A DNA stretch of 64,000 nucleotides from Panorpa germanica (taxonomy: Eukaryota > Arthropoda > Insecta > Mecoptera > Panorpidae), in the NCBI GenBank assembly GCA_963678705.1, contig OY783205.1, positions 7,998,001-8,062,000 of the forward strand, in the 5' to 3' direction. This document shows, piece after piece, positions 1 through 9,840 of the stretch. The position numbers were made by a program, and so were the translations under genes. Each line of letters starts with the position of its first letter. Position 1 is the stretch's first letter. Under the pieces are notes generated by a model, which worked only from the letters and a program-made list of their open reading frames with translations, made no database searches and was not told where the DNA came from.

Positions 1-495
1 CAAGTTGATTGGAGTGGTAATACTCCGCCTGTAGTTGATCCAATTTCAACGATAAGTCATCCAATTTCAAACCAATTATTTCCGCAAGAAAATGCAGTTT
101 CCTCAGACTTTAACGTGGATATATTTGGAATGGATCCTTTTCAAAAGCAAATAAATGATGGCAATATTAAAAGGCAAGTTATATCTACTGGTGGTAATTT
201 TTATAAGTCTACTTCTCTTCCACTTGACAACACTGCTTCCCTAAGTAGAACTTGGATAAGTAGTGACATCTTTGCAAATAATTTAGAAAGTAGTAGTGCT
301 TACCACAACGTTTTAATAGCGAATAATAAACCTGTTGTCAATGCCATTTCTAATGAGAAGCAAAGTGTTAGTGAGAATTCCTTGCAAAATAATGGCGCTG
401 TCAATGTAAAATATCTTGAAGGCGTTCAAGTAATGCAAGTTGTTTATCGAGACAAAAATTCTCGACTACAAATGTCAGCTGGGTTGTTCCTATAA
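1..495 (+). pseudogene. M0 hydrophilic segment, 3' part
   Basis: This is the end of the hydrophilic segment of the first, window-truncated monomer. The frame is open from base 1 and reads through a stretch containing DPISTISHPISNQLF and the conserved block VVYRDKNSRLQMSAGLFL. It ends at a TAA (493-495) where other monomers read GAA, so the nonsense change is private to M0. There is no ATG start in view, because the segment begins upstream of the window. I do not recognise the family: there are no zinc knuckles, protease or membrane segments. Confidence 0.6.
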
Positions 496-2273
496 TCAAC
501 GTATTTTCATTGTATAGATATAGGAGCCGAACAGATCTCGTCTACTCGATGGGCCACAAATATTTTTAGAACTTCTTGGTGCAGTTTTTTTATCAAAATT
601 GCTTCTTCATGTACATAACATTCTAAAGCCAAAATTGAATAATATTTAAGTATACGACTTTACTGATTCTTCCGTTGTGTTGTCATGGCTGAAGGTTCCA
701 CCACATAAGCTTTGTTGGACAACATAATACCGAACTAACATTGCCTGAGCTCAAACAAGTAAAAATCAGTTCAAATCTGTGTACGGACAAACTTGTGTCA
801 AATGTATTCTTAACTCTACTGGAAAACCAGTCAAATTATTGTAAATTACTTTGTATTGTAGCTTACGGTAAGCGTTTTTGGTCAATAATAATGCAAGGTC
901 ATGATGTTAACGTCGCCTTTGGTCCACCAACGTTCACAGAATTACTTGCCGCAGAGATATTTATTATTCGCTTAGCACAACAGGATCATGTTAGTGATGA
1001 TATTAGAAATATTAAGCTCGGTCGTCAATTCCGCACCATATTAATCTCTCTTTCTCCATGTCTCGATCACAATGAGCTATTAGTTGTCGGCGGACATCTC
1101 GAAAATTCAGAGTTAACCTCTGCAGCAAAACACCCATATCTATTGCCTAAGCATAACCATTTAACGAACTTACTAATATTACATTACCATAGACTATATT
1201 TACATGTAGGCCTCAATACGTTACATTATCTTTTACGATCTAAATTCTGGATAATATCCGCCAGAAGTAAAATTCGACAAGTCTTACGACTATGCACTAT
1301 TTGCACAAAATTACGAGCAACTACATCTACTCCTCTCATCGTTGACTTACCAGCTGCTAGTGTCACATACCATCGACCATTTTTACATGTTGGTATTGAT
1401 TTTGCTGGACCCTTTTCCATTAAAGAACCTCGCATCCGAAATGCTCATATACCAAAAGCATATTTGTGTCTTTTTATATGTATGTCCACAAAAGCTGTTC
1501 ACCTCGAAGTTACTTCTGGAATCTCTTGTGACTCATTTCTCGCATCATTCGATCGGTTTACATCACGACGAGGCCTATGCTCTGATATTTATACTGATTG
1601 CGGCAGTTTTCATTGGTGCAAACCGTTATTTAAAAGAAGTCAAAACATGTGTGCAAATTAAGTCTTCATTAGAGGGGTTAAATAACATTTTAACCCTTCT
1701 CACAGTCCAAATTTTGGTGGACTCTAGGAAAGTGGAGTTAAAAGTGCCAAATATCATCTCCAACGAGTAATTGGTACACGACCACTTACATTTGAAGAAC
1801 TCACAACAATTTTTGCCAGAATAGTAGCAATTATGAACAGTCGCCTTTCAGTACATTTGCCTGCATCACCAGATGATCCACATCCCTTATCCTCCTAGTC
1901 ACTTTCTTATTGGTTCGTCATTATGTCTTCCTCCTGAGGAAATTCTGTTAAATAGAAACTCAAATCATTTACAGCGTTATGAATTAATCAAACAAATTAG
2001 ACAGGACTTTGCAAATAGATGGATCCGATAATATCTCAATACTTGACACCAACGACACAAATGGCAAATTGTCTCTGACAATTTAAAATTGGATGACCTT
2101 GTATGGATAAAGGATAATAATATTTCACCATTCGAATGGCCATTGGCACGTGTCCAGGAAACTCATCCAGGTCCTGACGGTCATGTTCGTGTTGTTACAT
2201 TAAAAACCGCTCATGGCATATATAAACGACCAGTATCGAAGCCATCAAATTAAATTTTGAAATTCTTGCATAA
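496..2273 (+). pseudogene. pol: M0 BEL/Pao RNase H remnant and integrase
   Basis: A short RNase H remnant spans about 541-720; a frame near 570-720 reads LELLGAVF and then FTDSSVVLSWLKVPP, a BEL-type RNase H signature. The integrase frame is open from 741 to 1661. It shows the zinc-site histidines and the CTIC pair, GIDFAGPF (first catalytic Asp) and YTDCGSF (second Asp). The GANR region is read in another frame (about 1600-1660), then the frame returns for WHFNP-like sequence, with in-frame TAA and TAG. The tail (VIGTRPL, then LARVQETHPGPDGHVRVVTLKT) is broken by an extra C near 1890. A private one-base loss near 2250 shifts the last codons. It is non-functional. Confidence 0.85.
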
Positions 2274-2806
2274 TGTAATACTTCAAATTAAACATAATTC
2301 AAATGAGAAAGAAAGTATTAGTGAACCTTATATAAAAATCGGGCAACAATCTTCAAAAATATATTCGAAAATAAATCAAAAAGAAATCTTAATACTGAAA
2401 TATTAAACGACAAAGATTCAGGACTTGTAGAAAATGTAACTAATCTTTAAGAAAACGATGAAATTCAAAACGAAACTTGTTTGAAATTAGTTGAAAATGA
2501 ACAGTCTTTTGGTAAATTGAACTATAGTTCAGAGATTTCTTCACCGCATATTAGAATCAATCAAATTCGTCAACAATTACGATTGAAATGGAAAATAATA
2601 CTGATAAATCTTTAGGAAATGAAAGTAAAGCAATTTCTAAAATACTAAACATAGAAAGAAAAATTGAATCTGCTAACAATGATCCTGGCGACAATATTTT
2701 GGAATGTAACGAAGTCTCAAATACTAAGACTCAATCAGAGTTGATTGTAGATGGAAATTTTTGTTCTGAAGAACAAGGAAAAGATGGAGAATATGCAATG
2801 CAAACT
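2274..2806 (+). pseudogene. M1 hydrophilic segment, 5' part
   Basis: This is the start of the M1 hydrophilic segment, up to the point where the Jockey-like LINE takes over. Relative to sister monomers it lacks about 45 bp near 2350 and has a TAA near 2450, plus a one-base loss near 2555. An ATG-initiated piece starting at 2588 reads MENNTDKSLGNESK and continues into the LINE junction, ending at 2842. Asn, Glu, Ser and Lys dominate the composition. Its function is unknown. Confidence 0.55.
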
Positions 2807-5173
2807 CTCAATGCAAGTTCTACTCTTATTACAATGCACTAGGTCCACGTTTCATATCAGGAGGGGATTTTAACGCAAAGCACCCCGAATGGGGATCAAG
2901 ACTTACAAATCCTAAGGGAAATGAACTGTATAAATGCGTTAAAACACATGGTTTTACAACCCTTTCAAGTGGTGAACCGACGTACTGGCCAACGGATATG
3001 GCAAAAACTCCTGATCTAATCGATTTTTGCGTAGTAAAAGGAATTTTCTCTAATTACCTCAAAGCTGAGTCAAGCCTGGATCTCTCATCTGACCACTCAC
3101 CAGTCATCGTCACATATATCACCCAAATGATGTATAAAGTACCCCTCTTCACAGCACCCAACAAGTACACAGACTGGAGTTTATTCCGAAACTTAATAAA
3201 TGCTAAACTTAATTGTCACATCTCACTCAAATCAGAAGAGGACTTTAATCAAGGAGTTAATCTCTTCAATAATGTGATAAGAGAAGCCACCGAAGAAGCC
3301 ACACCTCCAGATAGTGTCTTCAACCGAGTAAATGGATGCCCCCCACAGTTAAAGAAGAAAATTGCTGAAAAGAGAAAGTTGAGAAGATCAGGGCAAAACA
3401 CCAGGCTCCCATGCGAAAAAACAAAATTCAACCGTGCATGTAGGGAACTTAAATGTATGCTAGAAGACATGAAAGAGAAATCACTGCAAAATTATTTAAG
3501 TAATTTAACAGCTACAGAAACTACTAACTATTCACTGTGGAAAGCAACCAAGCGGCTTAAGCAGCCTACAACTTATATTCCGCCTATCAAAACGCCAGAT
3601 GGTAAATGGGCTAGAACCAACAGTGAGAAAGTCACAATTTTCGCTGATTACTTCGAACAAGTTTTTAAACCATTTCCTCCAACCCGCAATGAAGATGAAG
3701 AACAAAACATACATGAATTTCTAAGAGTCCCATCGCAGTCAAGTGAACCTATAAAACGTATAAGAGTCAAGGAAATACAAAACCTAGTAAAGTATAATAT
3801 AAAAACCAAAAAAGCACCAGGTATTGACAAGATAAACGGAAAAATTCTGAAGGAGTTACCGGCGAAAGGAATGAGATACCTCACTATTTTATTCAACGCA
3901 ATTCTAAGATTGAAGACATTTCCGCTTAAGTGGAAAACTGCAGAAATAATACTTATTCCAAAACCAGGTAAAGACGCAAAAGAGGTATCGTCATACAGAC
4001 CCATAAGTCTTCTTCCGGTAGTGTCAAAACTTTTTGAAAAACTTATTCTTAAAAGACTGAAGATTATTTTCGAAAATAGCAAACTAATTCCAACACATCA
4101 GTTTGGCTTTAGACAACAGCATGCTACAACTGAACAAGTACATCGAGTAGCCTGCACTATAAATTCAGCACTACAGGAGAAGAAGTATTGCTCAGCGGTT
4201 TTTCTTGATATCAGCCAAGCGTTTGACAAGGTATGGCATCCTGGACTACTGTTTAAACTAAAAACTGCACTGCCAAATGACTTTTTTCAGATATTAAAGT
4301 CTTATATCACAAACAGAAAGTTTATGATAAAATATCAGAATGAAAAATCAACGATACGTGACATTGAATCGGGCGTTCCTCAAGGTAGTGTTCTCGGACC
4401 AGTACTATATTTATTATTTACTTCTGACCTTCCTACCATGCGTGAAACAACAGTAGCAACCTACGCTGATGATACCGCAATTCTGGCACTTCATGAAGAC
4501 TCCGTCATTGCTTCCGCAAAACTGCAGAAACATCTACTATAGATTCAGAATTGGTTAAAAGATTGGAGAATAAAAGTAAACGAAACTAAATCAGTTCACG
4601 TAACTTTCACACTAAGGAAGAATTCTTGCCCCCCAGTCACACTAAATAATTTACAACTTCCACAGGCAGAGACAGTAAAATACTTAGGTATCCACTTGGA
4701 CAGACGCCTAACATGGAGAACGCATATCTGGAAGAAACGGTTGCAGTTAGAAGGTAAAAAAAGAGATATGTACTGGCTCTTGGGCTGGAAGTCTCAGTTA
4801 TCCATCAGTAATAAACTACTGTTGTACAAGGTCATACTGAAGCCAATATGGACATATGGGATAGAGCTATGGGGCAGTGCCAGCAATTCTAATATAGAGA
4901 TTCTACAAAGGTTTCAAAATAAATTGTTAAAGCAAATCCTTAACGTACCGCGATTCGTTCCAAACTGGTTAACACATCAAGATCTAGGGGTTCCATATAT
5001 AAGAAGTGCAATTAAGGATAGCAGCAAGAAATACGTAAAAAGATTAGAAGTTCATCCAAATGAATCAGTTGTACAACTTTTCCAGCATAAACCGATTAGA
5101 CGACTGAAACGTAAAAATCCAATTGACCTACCAAATATGGTGTAGAATAGGTTCCATATTCTTTGCATCCCAT
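2807..5173 (+). mobile_element. 5'-truncated Jockey-like non-LTR retrotransposon
   Basis: This is a 2.37 kb LINE fragment in the array orientation. It begins inside the endonuclease domain and includes the whole reverse transcriptase and C-terminal region, with only about 28 bp after the stop. The monomer matches its sisters up to 2806 and resumes at about 5174 within the word tctttgcaaat. The 444 bp normally between those points (22139-22582 in M4) are missing. I see no target-site duplication and no poly(A) tail, so the 3' end may also be lost. 5' truncation is typical of LINE insertion; the target deletion is less usual. Confidence 0.88.
2809..5145 (+). pseudogene. Jockey-like LINE ORF2: endonuclease (partial) and reverse transcriptase
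   Basis: One frame covers the whole span, broken only by a TAG at 4540-4542. It starts inside the apurinic-type endonuclease: GGDFNAKHPEWGS, then DLIDFCVV and SSDHSPVIV close that domain. The reverse transcriptase follows, with WKTAEIILIPKPGK, SYRPISLLPV, FLDISQAFDKVWH, GVPQGSVLGP and the catalytic YADDTAILA. The C-terminal part (KYLGIHLDRRLTW, then IELWGSAS) is typical of the Jockey clade. No RNase H domain follows, which fits Jockey rather than I. Loss of the N-terminal endonuclease and the internal stop make it inactive. Confidence 0.88.
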
Positions 5174-6427
5174 TCTTTGCAAATAATTCAGAAAGTAGTA
5201 GTGCTTACCACAACGTTTTAATAGCGAATAATAAACCTGTTGTCAATGCCATTTCTTATGAGAAGCAAGGTGTTAGTGAGAATTCTTTGCAAAATAATGG
5301 CGCTGTCAATGTAAAATATCTTGAAGGCGTTCAAGTAATGCCAGTTGTTTATCGAGACAAAAATTCTCGACTACAAATGTCAGCTGGGTTGTTCCTAGAA
5401 TCAACGTATTTTCATTGTATAGATATAGGAGCCGAACAGATCTCGTCTACTCGATGGGCCACAAATATTTTTAGAACTTCTTGGTGCAGTTTTTTTAACA
5501 AAATTGCTTCTTCATGTACATAACATTCTAATGCCAAAATTGAATAATATTCAAGTATACGCCTTTACTGATTCTTCCGTTGTGTTGTCATGGCTGAAGG
5601 TCCCACCACATTAGCTTTGTTGGACAACATAATACCGAACTAACATTGCCTGAGCTTAAACAAATAAAAATCAGTTCAAATCTGTGTACGGACAAACTTG
5701 TGTCAAATGTATTCTTAACTCTACTGGAAAACCAGTCAAATTATTGTAAATTACTTCGTATTGTAGCTTACAGTAAGCGTTTTAGGTCACTAATAATGCC
5801 AGGTCATGATGTTAACGTCGCCTTTGGTCCACCAACGTTCACAGAATTACTTGCTGCTGAGATATTTATTATTCGCTTAGCACAACAGGATCATGTTAGT
5901 GATGATATTAGAAATATCAAGCTCGGTCGTCAATTCCGCACCATATTAATCTCTCTATCTCCATGTCTCGATCACAATGGGCTTTAAGTTGTCGGCGGAC
6001 GTCTCGAAAATTCAGAGTTAACCTCTGCAGCAAAACAACTATATCTATTGCGTAAGCATAACCATTTAACGAACTTACTAAAATTACATTACCATAAACT
6101 ATATTTACATGTGGGGCTCAATACGTTACATTATCTTTTACGATCTAAATTCTGGATAATATCCGCCGCAAGTAAAATTCGGCAAGTCTTACGACTATGC
6201 ACTATTTGCACAAAATTACGAGCAACTACATCTACTCCTGTCATGGGTGACTTACCAGCTGCTAGAGTCACATACCATCGACCATTTTTACATGTTAATA
6301 TTGATTTTGCTAGACCCCTTTCCATTAAAGAACCTCGCATCTGAAATGCTCATATATTAAAAGCATATTTGTGTCTTTTTATATGTATGTCCATAAAAGC
6401 TGTTTACCTCGAAGTTAGTTCTGGAAT
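5174..6427 (+). pseudogene. pol: M1 hydrophilic 3' end, RNase H remnant and N-terminal integrase
   Basis: M1 resumes after the Jockey insertion. The end of the hydrophilic segment (VVYRDKNSRLQMSAG) runs to about 5430. The RNase H remnant lies at about 5440-5630 and the integrase at 5646-6427, where the I-type LINE interrupts it. A TAA at 5985-5987 and the codons around 6050 and 6300 are shared with M5 (stop at 25736-25738), as is the variant gagaattctttgc near 5280. M1 and M5 are therefore sister monomers. The integrase continues at 15976. Confidence 0.8.
6416..6427 (+). repeat. Left target-site duplication of I-type LINE
   Basis: The 12 bp tagttctggaat precede the LINE and recur exactly at 15976-15987 after its A tail. 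The unoccupied site is visible in M5 near 26165-26180, where the same word is followed directly by ctcttctgac, as after the right-hand copy. This fixes the insertion and both LINE ends. Confidence 0.93.
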
Positions 6428-6501
6428 TGATAGACGTGTTTTGTCTTTTTCCTAAAAATAATTTAATTGAATTAATAATTTTAAATACATATATATATAT
6501 A

Positions 6502-7277
6502 TGTGGGGTTATTTTTAATTAGGTGTAATTAAGTTAGATTATATTTAGTTTTAAGTAATAGTAAGATAACTGTAAACCTAGGTGTAAATTTATGCTGAGA
6601 CAAGCAAGTGAACGTGAGGCAGAACTCCAAAGCGAACTGGTCAGGACGCCGTTCACTAGCTAGCTGAAAAAGATGACGACATCAGGGCGTTAGCTAAAAA
6701 TATACGTACGAGGTGCCGTGTGCAAAAAGCAGTCTGAAGCAAAATGGCGATTGAAAAGTGCTAGTTGCATTTGGTTGTTATTTTTGTGTACAGAATATAA
6801 TGATGGTTATACGTGTACAGAGTTTAATAATGCAAATGGCGATAGAAATGTATAAAGAGTATATATGGTCGTTATTGAGTGTTTTATAATTAAGTTAACT
6901 TTATTACGGTGTAATAGTTGTTATTTTGATCATTGTTTTGTTAGAGTTAGGCAGCGATATTAATATTTTAGTACTAAGGTGTATTATCATTGAAATTATT
7001 GTGCTGATAACTATAGACAATTACAACTGCGTAGTGTGTACTGAGACGTAAAAACATTGTGAAAAGACATTTTATTCTAGTTGTATTTTGTTGTGAATAT
7101 AATTAAGATTGATTAACTTTATTTAGATATAAGTTTATGACTTTGATTAGTGATTAAACAAACTATTAATAACCAAATTAAGTGTTTACTCATTTTAAAA
7201 GAAACTATATTGTTGTATTGTACATCAACCTTAGGCTGATGTTAATTGTAACTTATAATTGTGGGAAAATACCTACA
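6502..7277 (+). repeat. 5' LTR of the forward gypsy-type element
   Basis: The 776-bp repeat begins TGTGGGGTTA and ends AATACCTACA, with TG...CA ends, and matches 9841-10616 almost base for base. It is AT-rich; a short GC-richer block near 6600-6730 holds ttcactagctagctg. Promoter and poly(A) signals should lie here, but I cannot point to a single convincing TATA box. Confidence 0.93.
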
Positions 7278-7280
7278 AAT

Positions 7281-7298
7281 TGGGGGCTCAACCGGGAT
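7281..7298 (+). promoter_or_regulatory. Primer binding site, tRNA-Pro-like
   Basis: Three bases after the 5' LTR, TGGGGGCTCAACCGGGAT matches the complement of the 3' end of tRNA-Pro at 16 of 18 positions; the known tRNA-Pro primer site has GT where this has AA. A half-copy of the same region (acctacaaattg, then ctcaaccgggata) recurs at about 7321-7350. Confidence 0.7.
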
Positions 7299-7346
7299 AT
7301 CCATGGATGGTTAGGGGGTCTACCTACAAATTGAAATCTCAACCGG

Positions 7347-7568
7347 GATAAGGGCGAAACCAAGTGTATTTAGTCAAAAATATATTTAACCTTAGAACCA
7401 GACTAATTGTTTAGAACCGTGATAAGGGCGAAACCAAGTATATTTAGTCAAAAATATATTTAACCTTAGAACCAGACTAATTGCTCAGAACCGTGATAAG
7501 GACGAAACCAAGTATATTTAGTCAAAAATATATTTAACCTTAGATCCAGACTTATTGATCAGCGAAAT
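7347..7568 (+). repeat. Three 74-bp tandem repeats in the leader
   Basis: Units start at 7347, 7421 and 7495, each with gataagg(g/a)cgaaaccaag and then an AT-rich part ending in a ccagacttatt-like word. They differ at only a few bases. They lie between the primer site and the ORF start at 7595, where packaging or translation signals of LTR elements are found. A role is inference only. Confidence 0.85.
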
Positions 7569-7594
7569 CAAGAGGAATACTGAAAATTATAACC

Positions 7595-9823
7595 ATGACA
7601 CAAGAATTGGACAATTTGTCAGTGACAGAGCTACGACAAGAACTCAATTTTGTTGGACTTAGTCAGCGTGGAAATCGTGCAGAATTGTTGTCAAGAATGA
7701 ACTCATTTAATAGCCGTGTCGGTGAACAGAATAGGTCTGTAAACAATGAAACAGTCAATAAAACTAATTATACATTTTTAGATTTAGAATTGGCTTTACC
7801 TAAATATGATGGGCTTAAAAATGTCAGATTGTGGATTAAACAATTTGATGATTTCTGTGACCAGGCAGAAATAGATACAAAATACAGATATTTGTATGCC
7901 AGGAGATTGTTGACTGATACCGCAAAACAATTTGTTAATTTTGAAACCAGGATAATAAATTGGGATACATTTAAATCGTATTTGATTGATGAATTTGATA
8001 CGAGTTTGAATAGTGCACAGGTTCACAAAATGCTTCAACAAAGGGTGAAGAAGCCAGCTGAAAGTATCCGTCAATATGTGTATGATATTTTAGATATAGC
8101 TAGACAAGCAGACGTCGAAGAAGCAGCTATCATGGATTATATCATAGCAGGAATTCGCGACAGTGCAGCCAACAAGGTAATACTTTATGGAGCTGAGAAT
8201 ATTGGACAACTTAGACGTAAGCTGGAACAATATGAAAAAATGAAAATGGATACCCAGGACTATGATAGGAGATCTAGGTCAGGTACAAAAACTAAAATCG
8301 AGACAACAGGTGAGAAGATTAAATGTTTTAATTGTGGTTCGTTATCACACTCATCTAAGGTGTGTCCCGATAAAGACAAGGGTTATAAATGTTTTAATTG
8401 TGGTAATTATGGACATATTAGCCGAAATTGTAATACTAAAATAAAAACTGTTAAAGCGGAACATAATGTTATGAAAGTTGAAATGATAAAATCAATTTGT
8501 GTTAATAACGGGAGTAATGTAAATGCTTTAATAGACACTGGCAGTGATTTGTCAGCAGTGCGGGAAGATTATTTTAAAACATTAAAGAATGTTAAATTAT
8601 ATGACTCTGAAATAACAATACGTGGTTTATCAAACTCAAGAGTTAATTCTATAGGTAGAATTGAATTGGACATTGAAATTGATTCAGAACCTTACGTGGG
8701 TTATTTTGAGGTGTTGCCATCTCATGCAATGCATATGAACATGGTGATAGGATTGGACATTATAGCTAAAGCTAAAGTAGTTATTGATAAAACCGGGGTT
8801 ACATTTCATAAACTTTTTAGCGATAAAGATGTAGATGAAAGTGAGGTTAAACAATTAATGACCATGAAAATAGACTATGGTGATAAAGAAAGTGAATTAG
8901 ATTTATCTCATATAAACAATAAAATTGTTATTAATAAAATACCTGAGTCAGTGGACAATAACAAACGTAAAGAGTTACGCAACTCTGAAAGTGTAAAGAC
9001 AATTGTATTGAAAAATGATACTCCTATATTTTCTAGATCGCTTAGACTACCACCTGCAGATCGACTAGTTGTTGAGGAACAGCGGGGTGAAGGGTCAGAA
9101 AAGGATGTCATACAGGCAGCCCAGGAAATGAATGACCTAGGTTGTGCAGTGAAACAAGACATTGTTCGTCTATCTAAGGACAAGGTAAAAGCAGCCAAGC
9201 ATTTTCCGAAGCCGAAGATGAGGAAACAAGGCAATGTTCGTCCCTCTAAGGATAAGGTCAAAGCAGCTAAGCATTTTCCGAAGCCGAAGAAGACGCAACA
9301 AGCAAAGAATTATACCAGGAAGTGTATAACAGAAAAGGAATTGAAGATTGGGGTAAAAATGAAAACCAATCAAGACACTGTTCGTTTCTCGAAGGACAAG
9401 GATGAAGCCATTAAGCATTTTCCGAAGCCGAAGGAGAGGATACAAGCAGCAGTAATACAAAATGAGTTTGTAGAAAAACGCAAGAAGCTGAGAGAAGAGG
9501 ATAAAGGGATTATTCTAAGAGTTCAGCAAGAAAACAGAATTAGCTACGGTAGAAGGTGTAAGACAACAAGCAAAAAGTATAAACATATTCTCGTTAAAGT
9601 AAATGCTTTTACAAAGTTTGTTTGGTTGTTACCTACTAAAGCAACAGGAGCTAAAGTTAAAGCTAAAACCAAAGGACCATACAAAATAACGAGAATTAAA
9701 GGAAATTATCGTTATGACGTGGAGGAAGCAGGAGAGTATGAAGGGCCAGACAGGACTTCTACATCTGCAGACAAGATGACATCAAGGGGCAAGAATGATG
9801 TAGCAACTGTGGACAGTTACTAG
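7595..9823 (+). CDS. gag-pol: Gag-protease polyprotein with pol deletion (gypsy-type)
   Basis: This 742-residue ORF begins with ATG after the leader repeats. Residues about 5-35 look like a SAP motif (LSVTELRQELNFVGLSQRG), unusual at the start of Gag. A capsid-like region follows, then two CCHC knuckles (residues 244-257 and 266-279) and an aspartic protease with DTGSDLSA (Asp 314). The N-terminal edge of reverse transcriptase survives (PIFSRSLRLPPADR), then the sequence jumps to three basic repeats ending KHFPKPK, a fragment of the integrase core start (VNAFTKFVWLLPTKA) and the C-terminal GPY module (KGPYKITRI). The catalytic parts of reverse transcriptase, RNase H and integrase are missing, yet the ORF is unbroken. 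It probably supplies particles and is replicated in trans. Confidence 0.9.
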   Translation: MTQELDNLSVTELRQELNFVGLSQRGNRAELLSRMNSFNSRVGEQNRSVNNETVNKTNYTFLDLELALPKYDGLKNVRLWIKQFDDFCDQAEIDTKYRYLYARRLLTDTAKQFVNFETRIINWDTFKSYLIDEFDTSLNSAQVHKMLQQRVKKPAESIRQYVYDILDIARQADVEEAAIMDYIIAGIRDSAANKVILYGAENIGQLRRKLEQYEKMKMDTQDYDRRSRSGTKTKIETTGEKIKCFNCGSLSHSSKVCPDKDKGYKCFNCGNYGHISRNCNTKIKTVKAEHNVMKVEMIKSICVNNGSNVNALIDTGSDLSAVREDYFKTLKNVKLYDSEITIRGLSNSRVNSIGRIELDIEIDSEPYVGYFEVLPSHAMHMNMVIGLDIIAKAKVVIDKTGVTFHKLFSDKDVDESEVKQLMTMKIDYGDKESELDLSHINNKIVINKIPESVDNNKRKELRNSESVKTIVLKNDTPIFSRSLRLPPADRLVVEEQRGEGSEKDVIQAAQEMNDLGCAVKQDIVRLSKDKVKAAKHFPKPKMRKQGNVRPSKDKVKAAKHFPKPKKTQQAKNYTRKCITEKELKIGVKMKTNQDTVRFSKDKDEAIKHFPKPKERIQAAVIQNEFVEKRKKLREEDKGIILRVQQENRISYGRRCKTTSKKYKHILVKVNAFTKFVWLLPTKATGAKVKAKTKGPYKITRIKGNYRYDVEEAGEYEGPDRTSTSADKMTSRGKNDVATVDSY

Positions 9824-9825
9824 TC

Positions 9826-9840
9826 AGGAATGGGCCGAGA
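9826..9840 (+). promoter_or_regulatory. Candidate polypurine tract
   Basis: The bases just before the 3' LTR, aggaatgggccgaga, are purine-rich but interrupted by t and cc. The position is right for plus-strand priming, but the match is weak. The stop codon of the ORF is only a few bases upstream. Confidence 0.45.

Noticed and set aside
1226-1435. Recurring antisense ORF of about 69 codons (also near 36207, 45499, 57505, 60523) starting MRGSLMEKG or similar
   Set aside because: It is the mirror of the conserved integrase block and is conserved only because the integrase is. Its frame carries no domain of its own.
6487-6501. AT microsatellite as an origin or regulatory element
   Set aside because: It is the split AT tract of the LINE 5' UTR (tatata on both sides of the LTR element), best explained as the insertion target.
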